Positions 51,229 through 59,755 of a DNA stretch of 64,000 nucleotides are shown piece after piece. A program made the position numbers and the translations under genes. The notes under the pieces were generated by a model that saw nothing but the letters and a program-made list of their open reading frames with translations, was not told the DNA's origin and did no database searches. Every line of letters starts with the position of its first letter. Within the stretch, counting starts at the first letter, position 1. This stretch comes from Lewinellaceae bacterium (lineage in GTDB: Bacteria > Bacteroidota > Bacteroidia > Chitinophagales > Saprospiraceae). The stretch is taken from contig JACJYO010000002.1 in NCBI GenBank assembly GCA_020636075.1, forward strand, positions 186,001-250,000, written 5' to 3'.

Positions 51229-53346
51229 TTACCATTTGAGCAACTCGCCAATTGCTGTTTCCACTTTTTCAATGGAAGGGATCATCTCTTGCTCAAGTGT
51301 TGCATTGAGCGGCACGGCTGGCATATTTTCAGCGCCAAGGGTGCGCACCGGTGCGTCCAAAAATTCAAAGCAGTTTTCAGCGATGCGGGCTGCCAGGCTC
51401 TGAGCGAATGTGTTGTTCACCGGCTCTTCGGTGACTACCAGCACGCGCCCATGCCGCTTTGCCAGATCGTACATGGCCACCTCGTCCAGAGGATAAAGGG
51501 TGCGCAGGTCAACTACCTCAACCTTGCCATTGTACTTTTTAGCGGCATTGGTCGCCCAGTATACCCCCATACCGTAGGTAACGACACCCAATGTTTCGCC
51601 GTTTTCCAGCAGCTTGGGATCGGCCTCCAGCGCGATGCGGGCTTTTCCGAAGGGAATGACATAATCAGCATCAGGCTCTACGGTGCGTGCACCTTCCGTA
51701 CCGGGCAATTTGGACCAGTACAAGCCTTTGTGCTCAAAAATAACTACAGGATTTGGATCGAGATAAGCCGCTTTGAAAAGCCCCTTTAAGTCTGCGCCGG
51801 TGCTGGGGTAAGCGATCTTGATACCCCGGATGTTGGCTACCACACTTTCCACACTGCTACTGTGGTATGGTCCGCCGCTGCCATAGGCGCCAATGGGCAC
51901 ACGAAGGATACAACTTACCGGCCATTTGCCATTGGTCAGGTAGCAGGAGCGACTCACTTCGGTGAACAATTGGTTCAGTGCCGGCCAAATGTAATCGGCA
52001 AATTGTACTTCCACGATCGGTTTCAGGCCAGCTGCGCTCATGCCAACAGTGCTGCCGATAATAAAGGCCTCCTGAATGGGCGTGTTGAAGACCCGGTGAT
52101 CGCCAAAAGTTTCGGCAAGCGTAGCCGCTTCGCGAAAAACACCACCAAGCCGGCGGCCTACATCCTGCCCATACAGCAGGCATTCCGGGTGTTTTTCCAT
52201 CAATTCTTTTACAGCAAACAGGGCACAGTCTACCATAACCTTGGCCTCCCGACCTTTTGGAGCACGGTTGCCGCGCTCTTCCGTAACTGGTGTTGGTGCA
52301 AAGTCGTGCGTGTACAGGTCTTCAGGGGTTGGGTCCGGAGCGTTTTTGCTTCTTTCAAAATCTGCGGCAACTGTTGTTTGGGCTTCCGATTCAATTTTAA
52401 GAATCTGCTTTTCCGTGAAGCCGTTTTCCAACATTGTTTTTCGAAGAATTGGAAATGGGTCGCGCTTCTGGTGCTCTTTTAGATCGTCACGATACCATTC
52501 CATGCGTACACCGGATGTGTGATGGTTGAGCAATGGCACTTTTGCATGAATTAAAAATGGCCGCCGCTCGGTACGTATTTTATCCAATACACTCTGTACT
52601 GTTTGCCAACAAGTCACAAAATCATTGCCCGCGATACTAACGGCTTCAAGCCCCGGGAAACCTTTGGCATATTCAGCAGCATTTGCTACCCGGGTTTCTT
52701 CTGCATTTGCCGAAATGTCCCAGCCATTGTCTTGCACCAAATATAAAATGGGCAGTTTTTTCAACACTGCCATTTGAAATGCTTCGCTCACCTCACCTTC
52801 AGTCACGGATGCGTCACCAAGGGAACAAACCACTACGGGCGGATTTTTTTGTTCTGCCTTCGTTTGCATCCCCATTTGCTCTTTGTACCAAAAACCCATT
52901 GCCGTACCAGTTGCCGGAATGGCCTGCATCCCGGTCGCACTACTTTGATGTGGTATTTTGGGTTTGTCTGCGTCTCGAAGGGAGGGGTGACAATAATAAG
53001 ATCGCCCGCCTGAAAATGGGTCGTCCCGTTTTGCCATGAGTTGCAACATGCAATCAAAAGGCTGCAGCCCGATTCCCAGCAGTATGCTGTCATCCCGGTA
53101 ATATGGGAAAATGTAATCCTGCGGTAATAATTGCAATGCAACCGCCAGTTGAATGGCTTCATGCCCCCTGGAAGTGGCATGTACGTATTTGGAAACAAAC
53201 TTTGTATTTGCTTCGTAAATTTCAGTCATCGCTTTTGCGGTCGCCATCAGGCGGAAAGCGCGCTCCAAAATTTGAGCAGAAATTTTTGAAGTTGATCTGG
53301 CGTGGGAAGATTGCTTGTTTCGGGGTGTTTTTACAGTAGTACTCAA
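51229..53346 (-). CDS. Fused E1 alpha-beta subunit of a 2-oxo acid dehydrogenase
   Basis: About 705 residues joining the E1 alpha and beta chains of a branched-chain or related 2-oxoacid dehydrogenase in one polypeptide. The alpha half (to about residue 330) has GHEAIQLA, FPYYRDDS and CSLGDASVTEGEVSEAF (TPP-binding GDG-like region). The beta half (from about 365) has GQDVGRRLGGVFREAATL, NTPIQEAFIIG, VEVQFADY and CILRVPIGAYGSGGPYHSSS. It decarboxylates its 2-oxoacid using thiamine diphosphate. The frame reaches a TTG at 53379, but this lies inside the TACCTTTG promoter, so I place the start at the TTG at 53346; that choice is uncertain. No E2 or E3 gene is nearby. Confidence 0.85.
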   Translation of the reverse strand: MSTTVKTPRNKQSSHARSTSKISAQILERAFRLMATAKAMTEIYEANTKFVSKYVHATSRGHEAIQLAVALQLLPQDYIFPYYRDDSILLGIGLQPFDCMLQLMAKRDDPFSGGRSYYCHPSLRDADKPKIPHQSSATGMQAIPATGTAMGFWYKEQMGMQTKAEQKNPPVVVCSLGDASVTEGEVSEAFQMAVLKKLPILYLVQDNGWDISANAEETRVANAAEYAKGFPGLEAVSIAGNDFVTCWQTVQSVLDKIRTERRPFLIHAKVPLLNHHTSGVRMEWYRDDLKEHQKRDPFPILRKTMLENGFTEKQILKIESEAQTTVAADFERSKNAPDPTPEDLYTHDFAPTPVTEERGNRAPKGREAKVMVDCALFAVKELMEKHPECLLYGQDVGRRLGGVFREAATLAETFGDHRVFNTPIQEAFIIGSTVGMSAAGLKPIVEVQFADYIWPALNQLFTEVSRSCYLTNGKWPVSCILRVPIGAYGSGGPYHSSSVESVVANIRGIKIAYPSTGADLKGLFKAAYLDPNPVVIFEHKGLYWSKLPGTEGARTVEPDADYVIPFGKARIALEADPKLLENGETLGVVTYGMGVYWATNAAKKYNGKVEVVDLRTLYPLDEVAMYDLAKRHGRVLVVTEEPVNNTFAQSLAARIAENCFEFLDAPVRTLGAENMPAVPLNATLEQEMIPSIEKVETAIGELLKW

Positions 53347-53376
53347 CGGGCTGTGATTTTTGTTATCGGAATGCCG

Positions 53377-53384
53377 CAAAGGTA
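53377..53384 (-). promoter_or_regulatory. -7 promoter box TACCTTTG of the fused E1 gene
   Basis: Perfect TAnnTTTG match overlapping the apparent TTG start at 53379, which therefore cannot be translated from this promoter. Predicted transcription start near 53372. Confidence 0.6.
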
Positions 53385-53389
53385 GTGGC

Positions 53390-53830
53390 TTATTTGCTAT
53401 CCGCCCGGGTCGATTGCCAATTCACCAACAACCACTTCCCTTTTTTCTTTCGATAAACAGCCGTGTAGCGCAATGGCAATGAAAAAGATTGACCATTGAT
53501 CAGTCCATTCACATTAACCAATCCGTTTACCAACGCGATTTTGCCGTAACGGCGAACAATCGGGTTAGGTTGGCGTGCCATGGCCTGGTAATCAATTTTG
53601 CCGGATGCAATAGCCGTGAGGTGTTGTTGCTTGGTCTCGTATAAACCGTTTGAATGCAGGTATTGCAGCTCGTTGTCAAGCATAGTACTGAGTAGTTCAG
53701 TATCTTTTTCAACCATGGCAGTAAACCGGCGTTGTTCAGTATCCAGAATTGTACTTCCGGTCTTAATTTGTGCAATGCAGGAGCCCGATATGCTCAGGGC
53801 AAGTACCAAAAAAAGGGTGTATTTCAACAT
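53390..53830 (-). CDS. Secreted NTF2-like / DUF4440 protein
   Basis: 146 residues. Signal peptide LVLALSISGSCIAQ; the body is a cystatin/NTF2-like fold of the DUF4440 group: TILDTEQRRFTAMVEKDTELLSTMLDNELQYLHSNG, then the beta block AVYRKKKGKWLLVNWQSTR. It has no catalytic motif I can name. Such domains often bind small ligands in the periplasm. A TAGATTTG box lies upstream. It could be read into the E1 gene's promoter region, but the E1 unit has its own promoter. Confidence 0.75.
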   Translation of the reverse strand: MLKYTLFLVLALSISGSCIAQIKTGSTILDTEQRRFTAMVEKDTELLSTMLDNELQYLHSNGLYETKQQHLTAIASGKIDYQAMARQPNPIVRRYGKIALVNGLVNVNGLINGQSFSLPLRYTAVYRKKKGKWLLVNWQSTRADSK

Positions 53831-53852
53831 TTTTAACCGTTGTTTGTGCCGT

Positions 53853-53860
53853 CAAATCTA
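53853..53860 (-). promoter_or_regulatory. -7 promoter box TAGATTTG of the NTF2-like gene
   Basis: Perfect TAnnTTTG match about 23 nt before the ATG, predicting a leader of about 18 nt. Confidence 0.5.
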
Positions 53861-53988
53861 CGACCAGTTCGATCTAAAAACCATCATTTGTCGTTAATCC
53901 ATTGTGATTTACCCAATATTGGTCGGTCATTTTGTGTTTACTTTGTGGAATAATTATTGTTACATTATTTTTTTCAATCCGTATTACC

Positions 53989-54492
53989 ATGAACCGATTT
54001 ATACTTACCACACTCCTGTGGCTTTACGTGCTTTATGCTGGCACGGCTCAAGATGCCACACTCTTCAACCAGGTTATTGGATCTACCGGACATATTGGTG
54101 TTCAACAAGGGCTCACCTATGCCTATACGGTTGGCGAAGCCGTTATTGTCACGGTTGGATCGGATAGCCGAACACTTACCCAAGGGTTTCATCAACCTGA
54201 GCACACCCGAATAGTTTCTGTCGGAGATCCGGATTTTGCCAATTGGGACATACAGGTTTTTCCCAATCCGGTTTCAGAGGTGCTCACCATTCGGTTTTCA
54301 GCCGACAGAGGCACTTCGCTCACCGCAACTGTAGTTGACTTGGTTGGCAAAGCGATCCTGCAAAATCAGCCACTTTCCGATCCTGATGGCTCAACGCTTG
54401 ATTGTCGTAGTTGGCAGCCAGGTGTTTATTTTCTAATACTACAGGACCCTGTTGGGCGAGGAAGTTCAACAGTCCGAATCATTCGCTTGTAA
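53989..54492 (+). CDS. Small T9SS-sorted secreted protein
   Basis: 167 residues from the ATG at 53989 (MNRFILTTLLWLYVLYAGTAQ, signal peptide). A short region with VQQGLTYAYTVGEAVIVTV and LTQGFHQPEHT follows, the pattern often seen just before type A T9SS tails. The last 75 residues (IQVFPNPVSEVLTIRF...VVDLVGKAI...WQPGVYFLIL) are the T9SS type A sorting domain. The mature part is therefore small, about 70 residues, without a recognisable enzyme domain. It precedes the large S74 protein gene by 68 bp and may share its operon. Confidence 0.78.
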   Translation: MNRFILTTLLWLYVLYAGTAQDATLFNQVIGSTGHIGVQQGLTYAYTVGEAVIVTVGSDSRTLTQGFHQPEHTRIVSVGDPDFANWDIQVFPNPVSEVLTIRFSADRGTSLTATVVDLVGKAILQNQPLSDPDGSTLDCRSWQPGVYFLILQDPVGRGSSTVRIIRL

Positions 54493-54560
54493 TCCGCGAA
54501 TAATACCCGACTTCCCAGATTTATTTTTAAAAGCAAACACATTTCAAAACCGATAAGTGT

Positions 54561-57500
54561 ATGATTAAGCGTCATTTACTACTTACTGGCCTGCTGACCT
54601 TGATGTTAGCCTGGCGCGCCGAGGCGCAGTTCACACCGCAAGGATTTAGTTATCAATGCATCGTGCGCGACAACAGCGGCGCCTCCCTGAATAATCAAAC
54701 TGTTAGCTTGTTGTTTACCATCCGCAGCGGAGCGCCAAATGGCCCTGTAGCCTATTCGGAGATGCAAACTACATCTACCAATGCATATGGACTGGTCAAT
54801 CTTTTCATTGGGCAGGGAACGCCATTGCAAGGATCTTTTGTCAATATCAATTGGGGCGGCAGTGCCAAGTACCTGACTGTTTCTGTAGAAACTGCCCCAA
54901 ACGTATTTGATGAATTGGGAACCACACAATTAATGAGCGTGCCTTATGCACTTTACGCACAAAATACTGCCAACAGTGGTGACGATTGGGGGACCCAAAG
55001 CGTGCAAACGTCTCCAATCCTGCAAGGCGATGGTACTGCAGGTGATCCACTTACACTAGCTCAACAGGGTGCATCTGTTGGCCAAATTCTCAAATGGGAT
55101 GGTACAAACTGGATACCTAAAAATGACGAAGCCGGTGTCACTGAAATTATCACCGGTACCGGTCTGACTGGCGGGCCTATCACAACCAGTGGTACAATCA
55201 GTTTGCAAAACACCGCTGTTGCGCCGGGTCTTTACGGTAGTTCAACCCAAATACCTGTTATAACGGTTGATGAATACGGCCGTGTGACAGATGTATTCAC
55301 GGTTACGCCACAGCCTGCCTCTGTGGGCATCACCGGTGCCGCAGGCATCAGCGTCGCTCAAAACGGGCTCAATTTTACCATTACAAATACCGGAGATACG
55401 GACGCATCTGATGACATTACCACCAGTACACAAGCTGACGGAGATGTGTCCGGACCGTTTTCGAATTTGCAAATTAAAGCCAATGCTGTTGGGAGCCCGG
55501 AAGTTGCCGACAATGCAATCAATACTTCGGAGCTGGCTGATGGCGCCGTAACTGCTCCTAAAATTAATAGCATGGGTGCAGTAAGTGGGCAGGTGCTAAA
55601 GTGGACCGGTACTACCTGGGCGCCGGCAGCTGATGCCCTCGGGGTCACAACAATTACTGGTGGCACCGGAATTAATGTTGCCGGCAGCGCCAACAACTTC
55701 ACAATTACCAATACTGGCGACACTGATCCGAGCGACGATATTACAAACATAAGTGTGGCAAATGGGGATATCTCCGGACCATTTTCAAACTTGCAAATCA
55801 AACCCGATGTAGTCGGAACAACGGAGTTGGCAAGTAATGCCGTAGCCACGGTCAAAATTGCTCCTGAAGCTGTGACAGGTGAAAAAATTGCGCAAATGAA
55901 TGCTGCAAATGGGCAAGTGCTAAAATGGAACGGCTCTACCTGGGCACCTGCGCCCGACAACCTGGGTACAGTTACTATTACTGGTGGCGTTGGGATCGAC
56001 GTGATCGCTGCTGGCAACAACTACACCATTGCTAATAATGGTGATATCAATCCCTTTGACGACATCACGGTTAACAGCACAGCAGGTGGCGACATAAGCG
56101 GCACGTTTGACAACCTTCAAATCAAACAATCGGTCGTGACCAACTTTGAATTGGCAACCAATTCAGTATCGACGATAAAAATTCAGGATGAGGCAGTTAC
56201 GGGAGGTAAAATTGCTCAAATGAATGCCTTAAGTGGGCATGTACTCAAATGGAATGGCACTACATGGGCGCCGGCAATCGATAATGCCGGAGACAACTGG
56301 GGTAGTCAAACCGTATCTGTCTTGCCGACGATCTCGGGTAATGGAACTCTTGCAAACCCATTGACTATTGCACAGCAAAGTGCTGCCAGTGGTCAAGTGC
56401 TGAAGTGGAATGGCACCACATGGGCGCCTGCTGCAGACAACGACACCGGCGGGGATGACTGGGGTACACAATCGGCATTGGTCAACGCTACCCTTACAGG
56501 CGACGGCACTACGGGCAATGAACTCGGTATTGCCCAACAAGGCGCACTTGTTGACCAGGTGCTCAAGTGGAACGGCAGCACCTGGGCGCCAGCCGCAGAC
56601 AACGATTCCGGCGGGGATGACTGGGGTGCGCAAGCCGCTGCAACCTCCCTGGAGTTGGATGGTGATGGTACCGCCGGCAATCCGCTCCGCCTGGCTGATA
56701 ACAGTGCAACTGTCGGGCAGGTATTGAAATTCGATGGTACCCTTTGGTTGCCTGGTGATGACACCGGTGGGGATGACTGGGGTGCACAGACGGCCGTAAC
56801 AGATGCTACCCTAAAAGGCGATGGCTCGACAGGGAATGCATTGGGGTTGGCAGACCAAAGCGCATTGGTCGGGCAAGTGTTGAAATACAACGGTTCTACA
56901 TGGACACCTATGGATGACTTGACAGGCACAGGCCCTTCAGACAACTGGGGCACACAAGTTGCCATAACGAATGGGACACTCGAAGGGAATGGCACTGCCG
57001 GTGACCCGTTGAGCATTGCACAACAAGGTGCCGGTTTGGATCAGGTACTAAAGTGGAACGGTACTACTTGGGCTCCCGCTAATGATTTGTCTGATATCAA
57101 TTCCTATGCCGCAGGTACAGGGATTGACATTACCGGTTCGGCGCCAAACTTCACCATTGAAAATACCGGTGATCTGGATAACACGAATGAGCTGCAGACA
57201 ATTTCACTATCCGGAGACGAGTTGTCATTGTCAAATGGCGGTGGCACAGTCACCTTGCCCCCGTCCAACATATATTCCGCCGGAACCGGCATTGGTATTA
57301 CTGGCACAGCACCAAACTTTACTATCGAAAATACAGGGGATGCCGATGCCGACCCGACAAATGAATTGCAAACCATTGATCTGAACGGCGATGAGCTGAC
57401 GTTGTCAAATGGCGGTGGTTCGGTCATAATACCTATGGCAAATGATTATGCTGCAGGAACAGGAATTGCTATTACTGGCACAGCTCCAAACTTTACTATC

Positions 57501-58487
57501 GAAAATACGGGCGATGCCGATGCCGACCCGACAAATGAATTACAAGACCTCGCCTTGAATGGCACGATTTTGTCGCTTTCGGGGACAACTACCAAAGTGG
57601 ACTTTGATACAATTATCATATCTGCCGGCTTGGGTTTATGGAAAGGAATTGGCAATAACATTCATAATGGGAATACAGGAAACGTCGGAATTGGTTTAGA
57701 TACGCCACTGGCGAAACTGCATGTTAAGGGTAACCAGGATGCACTTTTCCTGGATGGGCCAGAAGCAACACTAAGTTTTACCAAAGGTGGCACACCCCTG
57801 GCTGTTTTGAACCATTCCCCAGGCAGTTATGCAATGCAAAGCCTGGATTCTTCAGCAATTGTTTTGTCTACTGGAAACAACAAAGCACTTGTGGTAAATG
57901 GTGTTTCAGGCAATGTAGGCATAGGCGATTCGAACGACGGTAATGCTAAATTTAAAGTTACTCAATCTGCTTTGTCCGGTGGAATTGTGCTTGAGGATGC
58001 CGCCGGTGGTTTCTGGGAATTCCGGGCAAATGCTGCGACAGGTGGCTTAATCCTGTTCAATAATACTTTGGGACCTGTTCCGGCTGGTTTTTTTGCTGCT
58101 AACGGGGTTTACACCCCTTCCGATCGTCGTTTAAAAAAGGATGTAGCCGGACTTTCATCCGTCCTGGAAAAAATCATCAAACTCGAACCAGTTCGGTACC
58201 ATTACAATCCGGAATCTGCCGATAGCAAAACGTCTTTGGGCTTTATTGCTCAGGATGTTGAGGAAGTTTTTCCGGAATTAGTCGGTACCAGTACCGGAGA
58301 TGATGGTATTCAGTATCTCGCATTGAATTACGCCGGATTTAGTGTCTTGGCAATAAAGGCGATTCAGGAACAACAAAAGCAAATTGAGGCGCTTGAAGGT
58401 AAAAACGCTGCCATGCTGAGCCGGTTAAATGCCTTGGAGGCCCGTGTTCAAAGTATTGAACAAGCCAGCGCCAGGGCGGAAAAATAG
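54561..58487 (+). CDS. Repeat-rich secreted protein with C-terminal S74 self-cleaving chaperone
   Basis: 1308 residues. A signal peptide (LLLTGLLTLMLAWRAEAQ) and a roughly 120-residue N-terminal domain (FTPQGFSYQCIVRDNSG...) are followed by nine copies of a 14-residue motif of type GQVLKWNGTTWAPA. These are spaced by DDWGTQ...GDGTxGNPLxLAQQ units and, near the middle, by xTIKIQDEAVTGGKIAQMN units. Then come repeats with NELQTxxLxGxELxLSNGGG. The last about 125 residues are an S74 intramolecular chaperone: TPSDRRLKKDV with Ser1187 and Lys1192, the catalytic dyad spacing of endosialidase tailspikes, then a coiled coil. It probably trimerises, folds a beta-helix or fibre, and cuts off its own tail. 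No T9SS sorting domain is present. Confidence 0.82.
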   Translation: MIKRHLLLTGLLTLMLAWRAEAQFTPQGFSYQCIVRDNSGASLNNQTVSLLFTIRSGAPNGPVAYSEMQTTSTNAYGLVNLFIGQGTPLQGSFVNINWGGSAKYLTVSVETAPNVFDELGTTQLMSVPYALYAQNTANSGDDWGTQSVQTSPILQGDGTAGDPLTLAQQGASVGQILKWDGTNWIPKNDEAGVTEIITGTGLTGGPITTSGTISLQNTAVAPGLYGSSTQIPVITVDEYGRVTDVFTVTPQPASVGITGAAGISVAQNGLNFTITNTGDTDASDDITTSTQADGDVSGPFSNLQIKANAVGSPEVADNAINTSELADGAVTAPKINSMGAVSGQVLKWTGTTWAPAADALGVTTITGGTGINVAGSANNFTITNTGDTDPSDDITNISVANGDISGPFSNLQIKPDVVGTTELASNAVATVKIAPEAVTGEKIAQMNAANGQVLKWNGSTWAPAPDNLGTVTITGGVGIDVIAAGNNYTIANNGDINPFDDITVNSTAGGDISGTFDNLQIKQSVVTNFELATNSVSTIKIQDEAVTGGKIAQMNALSGHVLKWNGTTWAPAIDNAGDNWGSQTVSVLPTISGNGTLANPLTIAQQSAASGQVLKWNGTTWAPAADNDTGGDDWGTQSALVNATLTGDGTTGNELGIAQQGALVDQVLKWNGSTWAPAADNDSGGDDWGAQAAATSLELDGDGTAGNPLRLADNSATVGQVLKFDGTLWLPGDDTGGDDWGAQTAVTDATLKGDGSTGNALGLADQSALVGQVLKYNGSTWTPMDDLTGTGPSDNWGTQVAITNGTLEGNGTAGDPLSIAQQGAGLDQVLKWNGTTWAPANDLSDINSYAAGTGIDITGSAPNFTIENTGDLDNTNELQTISLSGDELSLSNGGGTVTLPPSNIYSAGTGIGITGTAPNFTIENTGDADADPTNELQTIDLNGDELTLSNGGGSVIIPMANDYAAGTGIAITGTAPNFTIENTGDADADPTNELQDLALNGTILSLSGTTTKVDFDTIIISAGLGLWKGIGNNIHNGNTGNVGIGLDTPLAKLHVKGNQDALFLDGPEATLSFTKGGTPLAVLNHSPGSYAMQSLDSSAIVLSTGNNKALVVNGVSGNVGIGDSNDGNAKFKVTQSALSGGIVLEDAAGGFWEFRANAATGGLILFNNTLGPVPAGFFAANGVYTPSDRRLKKDVAGLSSVLEKIIKLEPVRYHYNPESADSKTSLGFIAQDVEEVFPELVGTSTGDDGIQYLALNYAGFSVLAIKAIQEQQKQIEALEGKNAAMLSRLNALEARVQSIEQASARAEK

Positions 58488-58507
58488 TATATCGAAGAAA
58501 AGTATAT

Positions 58508-58541
58508 GCCACAGGTGCCAATTTAAAACAGCACCTGTGGC
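58508..58541 (+). terminator. Intrinsic terminator after the S74 repeat protein
   Basis: Perfect 11-bp stem (GCCACAGGTGC/GCACCTGTGGC) with a 12-nt loop, followed by TTTACTTTTT. Confidence 0.85.
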
Positions 58542-58587
58542 TTTACTTTTTGAAACGATCATTTATTCTAACACTTGACGATCTGGA

Positions 58588-59673
58588 ATGCGCCCAATTC
58601 TCGCTCATTTTTTTCTAACTTTTTTCGTGCTGCTCGTTGTTGGCTTAAGCCAATCTTTCGGGCAAGTTTATTTTTTGCGGGATACTTTTTGTTCCAATCA
58701 AATCCTGATTGTTAATAGCCATTTGTACAGTATAGATAATCCGTCAGGCACGGAAATCTTGCCGGGGGCTGCATCAAATGGCGCCGACAGTGTCATCGAG
58801 GTCCGTTTGGTTTTCTTTCAGCCATCTGTGCTTCTTTTGGAACAAACGCTGTGTGGCGACGACACCCTTTGGGTAAATAATGTCCCATACCATGCCGGGT
58901 TCACCATTGGGCAGGAGGTTATTGAGGCCGGAGCTGCAAATGGATGCGATAGTATCATTCAGGTCCAATTGACTGCCGGCATTGCACCCAAAGTTGAAAT
59001 TTTGGATACACTTTGTCCAGGTGAATATATTCTCGTAAATGGCACGCGATATGATCAAGACAACCCTTCTGGTTTTGAAATATTTCCCGGGGTTACGGCC
59101 CTGGGGTGCGACTCGGTTGTACACGTTGACCTAAGCATTTCGAATCATACTTTGGATTTAGGTGAGGATTTAACTATCGAATCCGGAGATACCGTCTGTA
59201 TAGCCCCGGAACTAAATTTTGAGCCAATAACCCTGGCTTGGTCATCCCCCCTACCCTGTCTGCAACCCGATTGCTTCCCGGTTTGCCAGCCGTTCAATTC
59301 CAACATCAACCTGGAGCTGACAGCAATTGATTCGAGTGGTTGCGAACTAACTGACAACCTTACAGTTACAGTAGTCAAAGCATCGCCAATTTATGCGCCC
59401 ACAGTTTTTAGCCCGCAAGCCGGCTATCCGAACAACCGTTTTTTTATTAGCGCAAAAGGCGGGATTACAGCATTCAAGACTTTTCAAATAGCCAATCGTT
59501 GGGGTGAGCTGGTTTTTCAACAAGTGAACGTAATACCAGACAACCCTGACCTTGGTTGGGATGGCATCTGGAGGGGGAAACAAGCTCCACCCGGCGTTTA
59601 TATTTTTTGGGCGGAAGCGATCTGGTCTGATGGAACCAGCGAGGTTTTTTCCGGTTCATTTACACTCCTGTGA
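58588..59673 (+). CDS. T9SS type B-sorted secreted protein
   Basis: 361 residues. A signal peptide (FFVLLVVGLSQSFGQ) is followed by three Cys-rich repeats of about 60 residues (DTFCSNQILIVNSHLYS..., QTLCGDDTLWVNNVPYH..., DTLCPGEYILVNGTRYD...). A beta-rich domain and the gliding-motility-type sorting domain close the protein (APTVFSPQAGYPNNRFFI...NRWGELVFQ...GWDGIWRGKQAPPGVYIFWAE). Shows the T9SS type B tail, as in the giant adhesin. An inward KOPS-like octamer lies within it. It has a strong terminator behind it and converges on the OmpA/PD40 gene. Confidence 0.85.
   Translation: MRPILAHFFLTFFVLLVVGLSQSFGQVYFLRDTFCSNQILIVNSHLYSIDNPSGTEILPGAASNGADSVIEVRLVFFQPSVLLLEQTLCGDDTLWVNNVPYHAGFTIGQEVIEAGAANGCDSIIQVQLTAGIAPKVEILDTLCPGEYILVNGTRYDQDNPSGFEIFPGVTALGCDSVVHVDLSISNHTLDLGEDLTIESGDTVCIAPELNFEPITLAWSSPLPCLQPDCFPVCQPFNSNINLELTAIDSSGCELTDNLTVTVVKASPIYAPTVFSPQAGYPNNRFFISAKGGITAFKTFQIANRWGELVFQQVNVIPDNPDLGWDGIWRGKQAPPGVYIFWAEAIWSDGTSEVFSGSFTLL
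59249..59256 (-). repeat. KOPS-like octamer GGGTAGGG (10)
   Basis: Inside a + strand T9SS cargo gene; octamer on the - strand, pointing left. The most distant copy found to the right. Confidence 0.6.
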
Positions 59674-59697
59674 TAACTGCCAGAGAACAAAAAAAGG

Positions 59698-59727
59698 CCA
59701 GCTGTTTTTCAACAGCTGGTTTTTTTT
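59698..59727. terminator. Bidirectional intrinsic terminator between convergent genes
   Basis: Perfect 9-bp stem (CCAGCTGTT/AACAGCTGG) with a 4-nt loop, flanked by A7 on the left and T8 on the right. Serves the T9SS cargo gene and the OmpA/PD40 gene. Confidence 0.88.
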
Positions 59728-59755
59728 AAAAAAATTCGAACCTTATTCTGCTTTG

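Noticed and set aside
54810..54817. GGGCAGGG on + to the right of the dif-like site
   Set aside because: Fits the loose GGGNAGGG consensus but points away from the site. I therefore limit the KOPS claim to the T variant, where no exception was seen.
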